Positions 43,727 to 51,423 of a stretch of DNA of 64,000 nt are shown here, piece after piece. The stretch comes from Mageeibacillus sp. UBA4314 (GTDB taxonomy: Bacteria > Bacillota > Clostridia > Saccharofermentanales > Saccharofermentanaceae). The first letter of the stretch is position 1. Each line of letters begins with the position of its first letter. The notes beneath the pieces were generated by a model. It made no database searches. It was not told the DNA's origin and was given only the letters and a program-made list of their open reading frames with translations. Location of the stretch: contig DGUI01000037.1 in assembly GCA_002394605.1 (NCBI GenBank), positions 3,875 to 67,874 on the forward strand, given 5' to 3'. Position numbers and translations under genes: made by a program.

Positions 43727-45280
43727 ATGGCAGACAAATACGATGTTATAGTGATCGGTGCCGGCAACGGCGGTCTCATGGCTGCCCTTCGTGCGAGCAA
43801 ACTGGGACTTAAGACTCTCGTTATCGAACGTAATAATACTGTTGGCGGTGCAGCTGCCAGCTTTGTCAGGGGAAGATTTGAATTTGAAGCTTCGCTCCAT
43901 GAGATCCCCGACTTTGGCGAGGGTGAAGACAGAGGCAATCTCGGCAAGCTCTTCGACGAACTCGGCATCAAGGTCAACTGGATCAAGCTTCCCAATTCAT
44001 ACAGGCTCGTGGTAGCCCCCGGAAGCAATATCGAGCTTGATGTTACGGTGCCTCACGGCAGGGAGAGATTTACCGCATTCATGGAGAGCCAGTGCCCCGG
44101 CATAACTCCGAAGATCGACTTGATATTCGATGCAGCCGAAGAGATGGAACGCGGCTTTGAGTATAACGGCAAGATGCGCGGGCGCCCTGATCCTGCCGTC
44201 CTGAAGAATGAATACTCTTCATACTGCAAGCTCATGACCCTGTCCGCAGGCGAATTCTTCAGAGCGATAGGACTGCCTCAGAAGGCGATCGATATCATGG
44301 GCGCGTACTGGCCGTATCAGGGATCAGATCTGGATACGATCGATGCTTCCAGGTTCATACTCATGATCGCAGGATATTATGGTCATGGCGCATACATTCC
44401 TTCCATGACATCGCACGAGATCGCAAATGCGATCGAGAAGCGCGCGAGGGAATGCGGGTGCGACTTCATCTTCAACAGGGAAGCCGTTAAGATCGGCACG
44501 AAGAACGGCGCCGTTGATTCCGTTACCACATCAGACGGAATGACTTACAAGACTTGTGCCGTCATATCCAATGCGTTCCCTGATGATGTCTATTCAAGGA
44601 TGATCGACGACAGGTCACTGATACCCGAATTCGAACTCAAAAAGACATCAGCAAGGCAGCTCGGGTTCAGAGGATTTGTTGTCTACCTGGGACTTGATAA
44701 GTCTCCTGAGGAACTGGGTATCAGGGACTACAACGTATTCCTGAATTCAACGACTGACACAAAGGTGCTCTTCGAGCATGCAGCTTCACCGACATTGCTC
44801 GAAGATGAAGTGGATAACGTAACCTGTACATGTCTTAACATTGCTAACCCTTCATGTTCTCCTGAGGGGACAACGCATTTCGCGATCACCATGGCGCTCG
44901 CATCAGACGCATGGGAGAAAGTCGCACTAAGTGATTACAGGGAAGCCAAGAGGAGACTGGCTGCCAAGCTCATCAAGCGGACGGAGACGGTATTGGGTTA
45001 CGATCTGACGCCGCACATTGAAGAGATCGTCACGGCTTCACCTTCCACTTTCGCAAGGTATATGGGAACACCTCAGGGCTGTATCTACGGATATCACTCA
45101 TCAAGGTGGGACGGAATGTCCTCGAGGACTCTTGCAGGCGGATCAGAGCAGAGTATTCCCGGACTGTTCTTCTGCGGTGCGCACGGCAGCAGGCTGTCGG
45201 GTTTCCTCCCCACGCTTGCGGGCGGCAATCAGGCGGCGTTCCCCGTTATGGGTTATGTTATGGGAGGTGGTAAGAGATGA
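43727..45280 (+). CDS. Phytoene-desaturase-like FAD oxidoreductase
   Basis: A 517-residue flavoprotein of the CrtI/COG1233 type. The N-terminal dinucleotide fold is DVIVIGAGNGGLMAALRASK followed by IERNNTVGGAA. The C-terminal FAD motif is IPGLFFCGAHGSRLSG with a final GGNQAAFPVMGYVMGG. AGGAGGG precedes the ATG. No other carotenoid gene is nearby, so the substrate is unclear. It overlaps the iron-sulfur reductase gene by 4 bp (ATGA), and the two probably form an electron-transfer pair. Confidence 0.87.
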   Translation: MADKYDVIVIGAGNGGLMAALRASKLGLKTLVIERNNTVGGAAASFVRGRFEFEASLHEIPDFGEGEDRGNLGKLFDELGIKVNWIKLPNSYRLVVAPGSNIELDVTVPHGRERFTAFMESQCPGITPKIDLIFDAAEEMERGFEYNGKMRGRPDPAVLKNEYSSYCKLMTLSAGEFFRAIGLPQKAIDIMGAYWPYQGSDLDTIDASRFILMIAGYYGHGAYIPSMTSHEIANAIEKRARECGCDFIFNREAVKIGTKNGAVDSVTTSDGMTYKTCAVISNAFPDDVYSRMIDDRSLIPEFELKKTSARQLGFRGFVVYLGLDKSPEELGIRDYNVFLNSTTDTKVLFEHAASPTLLEDEVDNVTCTCLNIANPSCSPEGTTHFAITMALASDAWEKVALSDYREAKRRLAAKLIKRTETVLGYDLTPHIEEIVTASPSTFARYMGTPQGCIYGYHSSRWDGMSSRTLAGGSEQSIPGLFFCGAHGSRLSGFLPTLAGGNQAAFPVMGYVMGGGKR

Positions 45281-47004
45281 GTTCTGAGAATCTGAAGAAG
45301 GCACTCGAGTCAGTTCCTGCTGAGAACTTTGATAAGATCATTCCCGCCAGGCGCGAACAGATCGGGGCAGCTGAGGCCAGGATCCCAAAGAGCAGTTCCG
45401 AATACAATACCAACAAGGTTGCATCCCTCCTCCATCCCGACAGACAGGTGATGAAGATCGCGGCAATAGAAGACCTCCCCAATGCGAAAATGATAAGGCT
45501 TCAGGGAGCATCTGCCGCACCGTTTGCAGCAGGTCAGTACATAAGCATCGAAGCTGATATCGGCGGAACGAAGACTACACGTCCCTATGCGGTATCATCC
45601 TCACCTGCCGATGCGGATAAGGGAATATATGAGATAACCGTGAAGTGGGTCAAGGACGGGTTTGTATCATCCCATATCCTTGACAACTGGAAAGTTGGCG
45701 ATGAAGTGATCTGCTCATCGCCCGAAGGTGAACTGTTCTATGAGCCCATGCGTGACAGCAGGTATGTAGTGGGCCTTGCAGGCGGATCGGGGATCACTCC
45801 CTTCCTGTCTATGGCACGTGCGCTCCGTGACGGCATTGAGGACTTCGATCTGACACTCATCTACGGATGCAGGACAGAAGATGAGATCCTCTACAGAGAA
45901 GAACTGGATGAGATCGCATCTTCCGTCGCTTCATTCAGAGTGATCTACGTGCTGTCTGATGAGAGCAAGGAAGGGTTTGAGAACGGATTCATCTCGGCAG
46001 AACTGATCAGCAAGTATAAGCCTGCTGATGATTACACGGTATTTGTCTGCGGACCTTCTGCAATGTATGACTTTGTCAGGGGAGAGACAGCAAAGCTCGG
46101 TCTTCCCGGAAGGCGCATACGCTATGAAGCAGCAGGTACGCCCAAAGCACCTTCAGGCGATGCCGCAAACTACACGATAACAGTCGATCTTCCCGGCAAG
46201 AGGATCAAGGTTCCTGCAAGGTCTGACGAGACAGTCCTCGTTGCCCTGGAACGTGCCGGGATCAGAGCCAAGAGCCGATGCCGGAGCGGCGAGTGCGGTT
46301 GGTGCAGGACCCGCCTCAAGTCCGGTGATATCTATGCTCCCGAGTCCGCTGATTCGAGGCGAAAGTCAGATGTGGAATACGGATACATCCATCCATGCGC
46401 GACCTACCCGAAGAGCGACTTGCATATATTGGTCGATACAGATCTGGGAGAAGTAAAAAGAGAGGTAAAAGACATGAAGAAGAAAGAACGCAAGATGGGC
46501 CTGATCATGGCGATCATCATCTCACTCGCAATGGGTGTGCTTGTTGCATTCCTGATCCCCAAATTCAACCCTCAGGCAGCTGAACAACAACCGGCAGCAA
46601 TACGCTACATCTCTAATATCCTGATGTCAGTCGTAACCGGTATCATCGTCGCACTTATCATCCCGCTGGGCAAGATCGGCAGAACCCTGACAAAGAAAGC
46701 AAACGCCAATCCGCCTTCCATGAAGTTCACGCTCCTGAACTCCATCCCAATGGCTGTTGGCAACACTCTTATCGTCAGCCTCGTCTGCAGTCTTGTTGGA
46801 GTTCTCATGGCGCGTTCCCACATGCCTCCGGAAGCTCTGGCCAATGTGCCGCCCTTCCTTCCCATGTGGCTCGTCAGCTGGGCTCAGCTCCTCGGACCGA
46901 CACTGGTCGTAAGCTATATCCTTGCAGTTCTCCTCTCGCCTTTCGTAAGTCAGGCAGTCGGTCTCGGCGGCCCTCCGACAGGCGGAGATGTTCCGAGAGA
47001 ATAA
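45277..47004 (+). CDS. Flavin reductase-[2Fe-2S] ferredoxin-membrane domain fusion
   Basis: 575 residues. After ~45 residues there is an FAD-binding reductase domain (TRPYAVSSSP), an NAD(P)-binding domain (GLAGGSGITPFLSMARAL) and a plant-type [2Fe-2S] domain (CRSGECGWC, then Cys in HPCATYP) to ~395. The C-terminal ~170 residues contain four hydrophobic helices of a DUF2798-like membrane domain. An in-frame ATG at 46474 has its own AGAGAGG eight bases upstream, so the membrane part may also be made alone. It is coupled to the FAD oxidoreductase upstream; the reductase probably feeds it electrons from NAD(P)H. Confidence 0.87.
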   Translation: MSSENLKKALESVPAENFDKIIPARREQIGAAEARIPKSSSEYNTNKVASLLHPDRQVMKIAAIEDLPNAKMIRLQGASAAPFAAGQYISIEADIGGTKTTRPYAVSSSPADADKGIYEITVKWVKDGFVSSHILDNWKVGDEVICSSPEGELFYEPMRDSRYVVGLAGGSGITPFLSMARALRDGIEDFDLTLIYGCRTEDEILYREELDEIASSVASFRVIYVLSDESKEGFENGFISAELISKYKPADDYTVFVCGPSAMYDFVRGETAKLGLPGRRIRYEAAGTPKAPSGDAANYTITVDLPGKRIKVPARSDETVLVALERAGIRAKSRCRSGECGWCRTRLKSGDIYAPESADSRRKSDVEYGYIHPCATYPKSDLHILVDTDLGEVKREVKDMKKKERKMGLIMAIIISLAMGVLVAFLIPKFNPQAAEQQPAAIRYISNILMSVVTGIIVALIIPLGKIGRTLTKKANANPPSMKFTLLNSIPMAVGNTLIVSLVCSLVGVLMARSHMPPEALANVPPFLPMWLVSWAQLLGPTLVVSYILAVLLSPFVSQAVGLGGPPTGGDVPRE

Positions 47005-47016
47005 GATTATATTATG

Positions 47017-47040
47017 GAGCCCGGCCGCGAGGCCGGGCTC
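47017..47040. terminator. Strong hairpin between convergent genes
   Basis: A perfect 10-bp GC stem (GAGCCCGGCC / GGCCGGGCTC) with a GCGA loop, 12 bp past the reductase stop and 28 bp past the stop of the convergent gene at 47069. No clean T-tract follows on either strand (CATAATATAAT on minus is the closest), so its efficiency and direction are uncertain. Confidence 0.6.
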
Positions 47041-47068
47041 ATTGCACAAGAAAATGTTTGGATCACAA

Positions 47069-47998
47069 TTAAGATGGATCCGGCAATTCAACAGGAATAC
47101 CCGTACCACTAGGTCCTTTAGTAAAAATAGCTACAACATAAGTTTTACCATCTTTATAATAAATAGCTATACCTATATTAACCCATTGACATTTAGCATG
47201 ATTGTTCCAATCAACAAGCCTGCTAAGTTTACTTACAATCTGAGAAACAGAAGCGTTTCCGCTAATTACGGCCTTAAGATCTTCACAGTCGGAATAATTC
47301 AGACACTCTTGCTTAGCTTGAGAAAGAGGACCGCTGTGCGCCTTTAAAGGTACATACCATGTAGCAAAACGCCCTCTAATAACGCGCTCTTTTCGCAGCT
47401 CATTAAGCTTTATGATAACATCATCAATCTTATCATCCTGCCATGTTCCGTCTTCAGGTATTGGGGGAATTACTTCGCCTACCAATCGGCCATCGCTGCC
47501 AACATAGAGGTCATCATCCACATATGTATCATGAATCATTTGCCCGTTATCAGCGAAATAGTAATAATCGCCGTCTATTTGTTTCCACCCGCAAGCAGCA
47601 TAACCTTTAGATTCAAAGTAGTATTTCTCACCTTTGTATTCCAGCCAGCCGGTTTGCATAACACCATCGTCAGAGAAAAAGTAATAATATACATCGATCT
47701 TTTTAAGACCTGTAGCCATTACACCTTTCTTATTGAAGTAGTAGACTTTCCTGTCGATCTTTGCAAATCCCTTGATATACTTTCCTGACTTCTTGTAATA
47801 CCACTTCCCGGATCTCTTAACCCATTTCCCTCCTTTTACAGACTTGATAGGAGTTGTTGATTGCGCATTGTAAGTTGCAACTGTTGCCGTGGCAGAAGTA
47901 TCAGTATAAGCATAGACATTAGAGGTATAAACACTAAAACCAATGGCAATGGCCATCCCAGCAGACAAGATCTTCTTTGCGGTACTTGCGTATTTCAT
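47069..47998 (-). CDS. Secreted protein with cell-wall-binding repeats and a CAP-like C-terminus
   Basis: 309 residues: signal peptide (~1-30), then five or six Trp/Tyr repeats (KSGKWYYKKSGKYIKG, TGWLEYKGEKYYF) of the choline-binding type at ~55-185. The C-terminal ~120 residues contain WNNHAKCQWVNIGIAIYYKDGK-type spacing reminiscent of CAP/SCP domains (inference; the key His/Glu set is incomplete). Base composition is visibly more A/T-rich than its neighbours, hinting at recent acquisition. Promoter: extended -10 TGGTATAAT at 48059-48067. GGAGGTAG precedes the ATG. Confidence 0.75.
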   Translation of the reverse strand: MKYASTAKKILSAGMAIAIGFSVYTSNVYAYTDTSATATVATYNAQSTTPIKSVKGGKWVKRSGKWYYKKSGKYIKGFAKIDRKVYYFNKKGVMATGLKKIDVYYYFFSDDGVMQTGWLEYKGEKYYFESKGYAACGWKQIDGDYYYFADNGQMIHDTYVDDDLYVGSDGRLVGEVIPPIPEDGTWQDDKIDDVIIKLNELRKERVIRGRFATWYVPLKAHSGPLSQAKQECLNYSDCEDLKAVISGNASVSQIVSKLSRLVDWNNHAKCQWVNIGIAIYYKDGKTYVVAIFTKGPSGTGIPVELPDPS

Positions 47999-48135
47999 AA
48001 AGCTACCTCCGGAAACATATATGGTATGTCTGTAATCTTAAATGTATCTGTACAAAATATTATACCAGATACGGCAACAGTCCCGGTATGTTTGATGATC
48101 GTAAAAAAGAAGCAACCAAACAATTTTAAGCAAAA

Positions 48136-48162
48136 TTTACATATCAATTATGATAATATAAT
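48136..48162 (+). promoter_or_regulatory. Toxin-antitoxin promoter and probable operator
   Basis: TTTACA (48136-48141) and TATAAT (48157-48162), 15 bp apart. The spacer holds a perfect inverted repeat TATCA-ATTA-TGATA (48142-48155), a suitable site for autorepression by the antitoxin-toxin complex. Confidence 0.5.
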
Positions 48163-48197
48163 GATAAAATTATGATAAAAATAAGAGAGGTATTAAT

Positions 48198-48455
48198 ATG
48201 GTACACATTAGACCCGTTTCAGATCTGCGTAATAAATTCACCGATATTGAGAAGAACGTACAAGGTGGCGATCCTGTCTTCCTGACGAAGAACGGCTACG
48301 GCACAATGGTTGTACTAAGTCTTGAGGCTTACTGCAAACTAATTGACCCTGTAGAGTATGAACTGGATATTGCTGATGAGGCAGCAGAGTCATCTGATGT
48401 CAGGTTAACACACGACCAGGTCTTCGATTCTTTACGGAGGAAGGTTGATGCTTAA
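48198..48455 (+). CDS. Phd/YefM-family antitoxin
   Basis: 85 residues. The N-terminal fold is typical: RPVSDLRNKFTDIEKNVQ, then PVFLTKNGYGTMVVLSLEAY, as in Phd/YefM proteins that bind the operator DNA. The acidic C-terminus would wrap the toxin. GAGAGG lies eight bases before the ATG. The toxin gene overlaps its last 8 bp, as usual for type II toxin-antitoxin pairs. Confidence 0.93.
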   Translation: MVHIRPVSDLRNKFTDIEKNVQGGDPVFLTKNGYGTMVVLSLEAYCKLIDPVEYELDIADEAAESSDVRLTHDQVFDSLRRKVDA

Positions 48456-48777
48456 TGAGAGATATGAACTCCGTTATCTTCCGCTGTTTTACAAAGACCT
48501 GGATCATGATATTTCCCACATAATACATAAATTGGGTAATCCTGATGCAGCGAGGAAACTAATCGACGAAGTAGAAGCAGCCATTATCAGACGGTTAGAA
48601 GATGGTCCTGAATCGTTTGAGCAAGTTTCTTCACGCAAAAATAGAAACCACCCTTATTACAGGATCTACATAAAGAACTTTGTAATCTATTATGTCGTCC
48701 TGGAAGATAACGGTAAAAAGATCATGGAAGTCAGACGCTTTTTACATAAGCTTGAAGACCGCAACAGCAAGGTGTGA
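48448..48777 (+). CDS. RelE/ParE-family toxin
   Basis: 109 residues from the ATG at 48448, which has GGAGG eight bases upstream inside the antitoxin gene. The RelE/ParE fold is indicated by LPLFYKDLDHDISHIIHKLG, LIDEVEAAIIRRLEDGP, the basic ENR-like stretch SSRKNRNHPYYRIYIKNFVIYYVV and a final IMEVRRFLHKLEDR. RelE toxins cleave mRNA at the ribosome and ParE toxins poison gyrase; the sequence does not decide which. It ends 9 bp before the convergent reverse transcriptase gene. Confidence 0.92.
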   Translation: MLNERYELRYLPLFYKDLDHDISHIIHKLGNPDAARKLIDEVEAAIIRRLEDGPESFEQVSSRKNRNHPYYRIYIKNFVIYYVVLEDNGKKIMEVRRFLHKLEDRNSKV

Positions 48778-48786
48778 TTACAGGTA

Positions 48787-49989
48787 TCATCCTTCATCCT
48801 TATAATACTCATTCACCAGGCTCCTCAGTCCCAGCTCCTTAAGTTCCTCATACTTTACATTAAAACGTGCTTTTCCCCTTGAACCAGTGATCAGATATCT
48901 CAAGCACTCCACTGCATAACGATCTATCTCGTGCAGGCTCTTGTCGGTGTTGATCACGGGGAAATACCACTTACTCCAGGTCAGATCGTTGTCGTCGGTA
49001 ACATCAAAGAGCTTTCTATTAAATATCCTGATAAAAGCGACGGCAGCTGACCGCGGGTCCTTGTCCTGGCGGTCGTACCAGCGCTTGAGGGCGCGGGTCT
49101 TGCGGCGCATCTTCTGTTTGATCTTTTTGACTGAGGCAGGGGCAATGTCGACTATGCCGTCGCGGTAACAGAAACCTAAGAAAGTCCAGCCGTCGTCCGG
49201 GGCCGTGAAGCATTCTTTGTCCGGGTTGACGGACAGACCACGTGAAGCGAGGAAAGATCTGATCTCAGACGCGTACTGTTCCACTTCATCCATAGAAGGG
49301 GCGAAGACGATGATGTCATCTGAATACCTGGCATACGGGACTGCCATATCGATAAACATCTGATCCATTTCGCGCAGGTACAGGTTGGCGAAGAATGAGG
49401 CCTGGGGTGTCCCCGCCATGATGCCTTTCGCTTCGCGGACAACATCGTGCCGGTCGATCACGCATGGTTCTTCAAGCAAAGCAACCAGAAGGTCTGCAAG
49501 GCGCGGATCGTCTGACAGCGCCTCCTTAAGGATTGGCACAAACCTGCCGACCGGGACTGAATTGAAGTAGTTGCTGATATCGACCTTATATGAATACATC
49601 GACCCGATACCGGGCATCCTGACGAACCTGCGGACTGCGTCTTTCGCCGTTTTGGCGGGGCGGAAGGAATAAAGACCGCTGCAGAAGAGGTGATCATATC
49701 TGCGTAGCATAAGATACGTCAGCAGCTTGAAGTTCATGTTCCAGTCGTACGAGTATGTGTAGACCGTCCTCTTCTTCTGAGAGCTCATCTTGCTTATGAC
49801 TGCCTTGGACGGAAGCGGAAGAGGCCCACCTGCCATGATAGACTCATAGACCTTTCCGCAGTGTCCGGAATCGATATACTCCCGGATCAGGTCAGGCGCG
49901 GACAGACCGCTTATTATCGACTTTTTGTACGCGCAGTATCTCTCCCATGTATCGCGGGAATTAAGTTCATCTATTAATGATCCGGACAT
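48787..49989 (-). CDS. Stand-alone reverse transcriptase
   Basis: 400 residues from the ATG at 49989 (GAGGTGG upstream; a GTG two codons earlier is the alternative). RT motifs in order are LYSFRPAKTAKDAV (~107-119), Asp137 in YKVDISNYFNSV, GIMAGTPQASFFANLYLREMD (~189-209), catalytic YSDD at 222-225, and GWTFLGF (~267-273). A helical thumb-like region follows. There is no En or clear maturase domain, no DGR variable or template repeat, and no retron VTG motif. The group II-like FLGF suggests a domesticated RT of the DRT/'unknown group' type. A structured RNA region lies just upstream. Confidence 0.88.
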   Translation of the reverse strand: MSGSLIDELNSRDTWERYCAYKKSIISGLSAPDLIREYIDSGHCGKVYESIMAGGPLPLPSKAVISKMSSQKKRTVYTYSYDWNMNFKLLTYLMLRRYDHLFCSGLYSFRPAKTAKDAVRRFVRMPGIGSMYSYKVDISNYFNSVPVGRFVPILKEALSDDPRLADLLVALLEEPCVIDRHDVVREAKGIMAGTPQASFFANLYLREMDQMFIDMAVPYARYSDDIIVFAPSMDEVEQYASEIRSFLASRGLSVNPDKECFTAPDDGWTFLGFCYRDGIVDIAPASVKKIKQKMRRKTRALKRWYDRQDKDPRSAAVAFIRIFNRKLFDVTDDNDLTWSKWYFPVINTDKSLHEIDRYAVECLRYLITGSRGKARFNVKYEELKELGLRSLVNEYYKDEG

Positions 49990-50007
49990 ATCCACCTCAA
50001 ATAAAAA

Positions 50008-50139
50008 CAGAAAGAGAAGACGTTAAATCCCACATGTATGTGGGAAGTACAAGACCGTACACGATCCGCGCTGCCTGCGAAGCTCATAAGAGGTCCGTGC
50101 CGGGTCCGCCACAGGCGCTGATAAAGCATTCTCTTTCTG
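50008..50139 (-). ncRNA. Candidate structured RNA linked to the reverse transcriptase
   Basis: On the minus strand this 132-nt region begins with CAGAAAGAGAA (50129-50139) and ends with its perfect complement (50008-50018), followed by TTTTTATTT. Inside are a CCCACA/TGTGGG hairpin (50027-50042 region), a CGCC-TGT-GGCG hairpin, a GTAC hairpin, and a possible long-range GCCTG/CAGGC pairing. An extended -10 promoter lies just before it and the RT gene starts 18 bp after it. The layout is like the RNA templates of retrons and DRT systems. There is no protein-coding frame of note. Function is inferred from position and structure only. Confidence 0.6.
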
Positions 50140-50149
50140 CTAATAGTAG

Positions 50150-50158
50150 ATTATAACA
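50150..50158 (-). promoter_or_regulatory. Extended -10 promoter of the candidate RNA/RT unit
   Basis: TGTTATAAT on the minus strand: a perfect -10 with the upstream TG of extended -10 promoters. Transcription would start near 50143, a few bases before the inverted repeat. No good -35 is needed or seen. It begins 8 bp past the stop of the RelA/SpoT gene. Confidence 0.7.
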
Positions 50159-50165
50159 GCACATC

Positions 50166-51227
50166 TCAAATTCTACCACTCTTGATGCGCATCAGATAAC
50201 GGGTCTTCCTCTCAACGCTCTCCTCGTTCTTGTCGGTCAGAGCAAAGAACTCTTTGATCTTCAGATCACTGTAAGATCCGTGGATCAGAAGCGCCCTGCA
50301 CAGATAGTATAATCCGACGGTCGAGATGAGCTGGTCGATCTCCGAATCCTTGAGCGTATGACCTGCAAGCTGCATTATATGATCGTGCTCTTCCTCAATT
50401 GCATCCTTAAGGTCCCTGATCTTCCTGATATCAAAGAAATACAGCTGTGCCAGGTAGATCTCAGATGATACCTCGAGGAGTTCAGCGCCTGATATCTCAG
50501 CTATCTCCCTGTTCAGGGTACTGAGCACGCTTTCTGCCTTGATGAACTCATCGAGAGTAGCCTTGTTGAGAGCCAGATCATCCGCCTTATCAGTACGGAT
50601 GCGCTCATGCACATCGCGTTCATATTCACGCAGTTCCTTCTTGATATTAACGAACAGGTCATCAGCAACCTCCAGGAGGCTCGCCGCCCTGGCAAACTCA
50701 CGCCTTACTTCCCTCGGGACGCCTAATGCCGACTTATATCCCAGATCATGCTCGATCTCCGCCCATGTATGCTGCAGCATCGACTTGAGCTGTATCTCAA
50801 ACTGCATCCCGCACAGGTCTTCAGGATACCCCTTCCCCTCAGGCAGGCTGCAGATATAGTGAAGAGACACATACCCGAAAGTATTGGGATCGATGAGTTC
50901 CCTCTTATCGATCGACTTCTCCTTATCCACCACGAAATTCTTATCAAGTATCTCAGCCATCTGATCCACCTGATCGGCGAAAAAGCTGATGAGCCTGAAC
51001 CCGACGATGTCGGTCACCTGGTCGGCAGACTGATACTTACCGTGCTTGCGCAAAAGCTTCGCATTCAGCGACTCGCGGCTCTTGATACGATCGGTGATCA
51101 TAACCTGTCCGAGCCCATGCTCGGCGAGAAGCTGCTCCAGGCCGCAGCGAACGGCTTGAGTCAGTCTCTCATAGGCTTTAAGATTCCCGTCATATTCTCT
51201 AAGTATCGTCTCGATTATCAGATCCAT
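50166..51227 (-). CDS. RelA/SpoT-domain nucleotide pyrophosphokinase-like protein
   Basis: 353 residues. The synthetase core is at ~35-165: RIKSRESLNAKLLRK, Mg-binding Asp73 in TDIVGFRL, FGYVSLHY, then Glu144 and Gln146 in FEIQLKSMLQHTWAEIEHDLGY. There is no HD hydrolase, TGS or ACT domain, so it is of the small-alarmone-synthetase class. A ~190-residue helical C-terminal extension is unusual and could be regulatory. Such proteins make (p)ppGpp or, in toxSAS/CapRel-type defence proteins, modify tRNA or nucleotides. GGAGG precedes the ATG. Its stop is 8 bp from the promoter of the RNA/RT unit on the same strand. Confidence 0.87.
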   Translation of the reverse strand: MDLIIETILREYDGNLKAYERLTQAVRCGLEQLLAEHGLGQVMITDRIKSRESLNAKLLRKHGKYQSADQVTDIVGFRLISFFADQVDQMAEILDKNFVVDKEKSIDKRELIDPNTFGYVSLHYICSLPEGKGYPEDLCGMQFEIQLKSMLQHTWAEIEHDLGYKSALGVPREVRREFARAASLLEVADDLFVNIKKELREYERDVHERIRTDKADDLALNKATLDEFIKAESVLSTLNREIAEISGAELLEVSSEIYLAQLYFFDIRKIRDLKDAIEEEHDHIMQLAGHTLKDSEIDQLISTVGLYYLCRALLIHGSYSDLKIKEFFALTDKNEESVERKTRYLMRIKSGRI

Positions 51228-51257
51228 GTCGACCTCCGACGTTTATTATATCATCAC

Positions 51258-51285
51258 TTGACTTTTATCCGAATGATGATATTCT
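51258..51285 (+). promoter_or_regulatory. Promoter of the queuosine operon
   Basis: TTGACT (51258-51263), a 16-bp spacer and TATTCT (51280-51285). This would start a ~130-nt leader carrying the attenuator below. Confidence 0.5.
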
Positions 51286-51299
51286 TAAGCAGCACTCAT

Positions 51300-51410
51300 G
51301 AAGCGCCGACAGTTCGTTAGTGCCATCCTGTCGTAAAACAAAACCAGGACTGTAATTGTAACATGCGTTATTTTTATGGCATCCGGTTTTGTGATGCCAT
51401 TTTTTATTTT
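51300..51410 (+). promoter_or_regulatory. Transcription attenuator, candidate preQ1 riboswitch
   Basis: The leader has a hairpin CGACAG/CTGTCG (51307-51333) with a 15-nt loop followed by an A-rich tail (TAAAACAAAACCAGGACTG). This is the gross layout of preQ1 riboswitches, although I cannot match the full consensus. A strong terminator follows. The loop sequence TGCCAT (51321-51326) complements the 5' arm of the terminator (ATGGCA), giving a mutually exclusive antiterminator. The two downstream genes both handle queuosine precursors, which supports preQ1 as ligand. Confidence 0.5.
51376..51410 (+). terminator. Leader terminator of the queuosine operon
   Basis: An 8-bp stem ATGGCATC / GATGCCAT (51376-51400) with a 9-nt loop, followed by TTTTTATTTT. 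It lies 14 bp before the transporter ATG, so it must be conditionally bypassed for expression. Confidence 0.88.
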
Positions 51411-51423
51411 ATCGAGGTAGTTT

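Noticed and set aside
48787..50160. Group II intron, retron or diversity-generating retroelement
   Set aside because: No intron domain V-like sequence, no retron VTG motif, and no template/variable repeat pair near the RT; only the RT core and a paired-end RNA region are supported.
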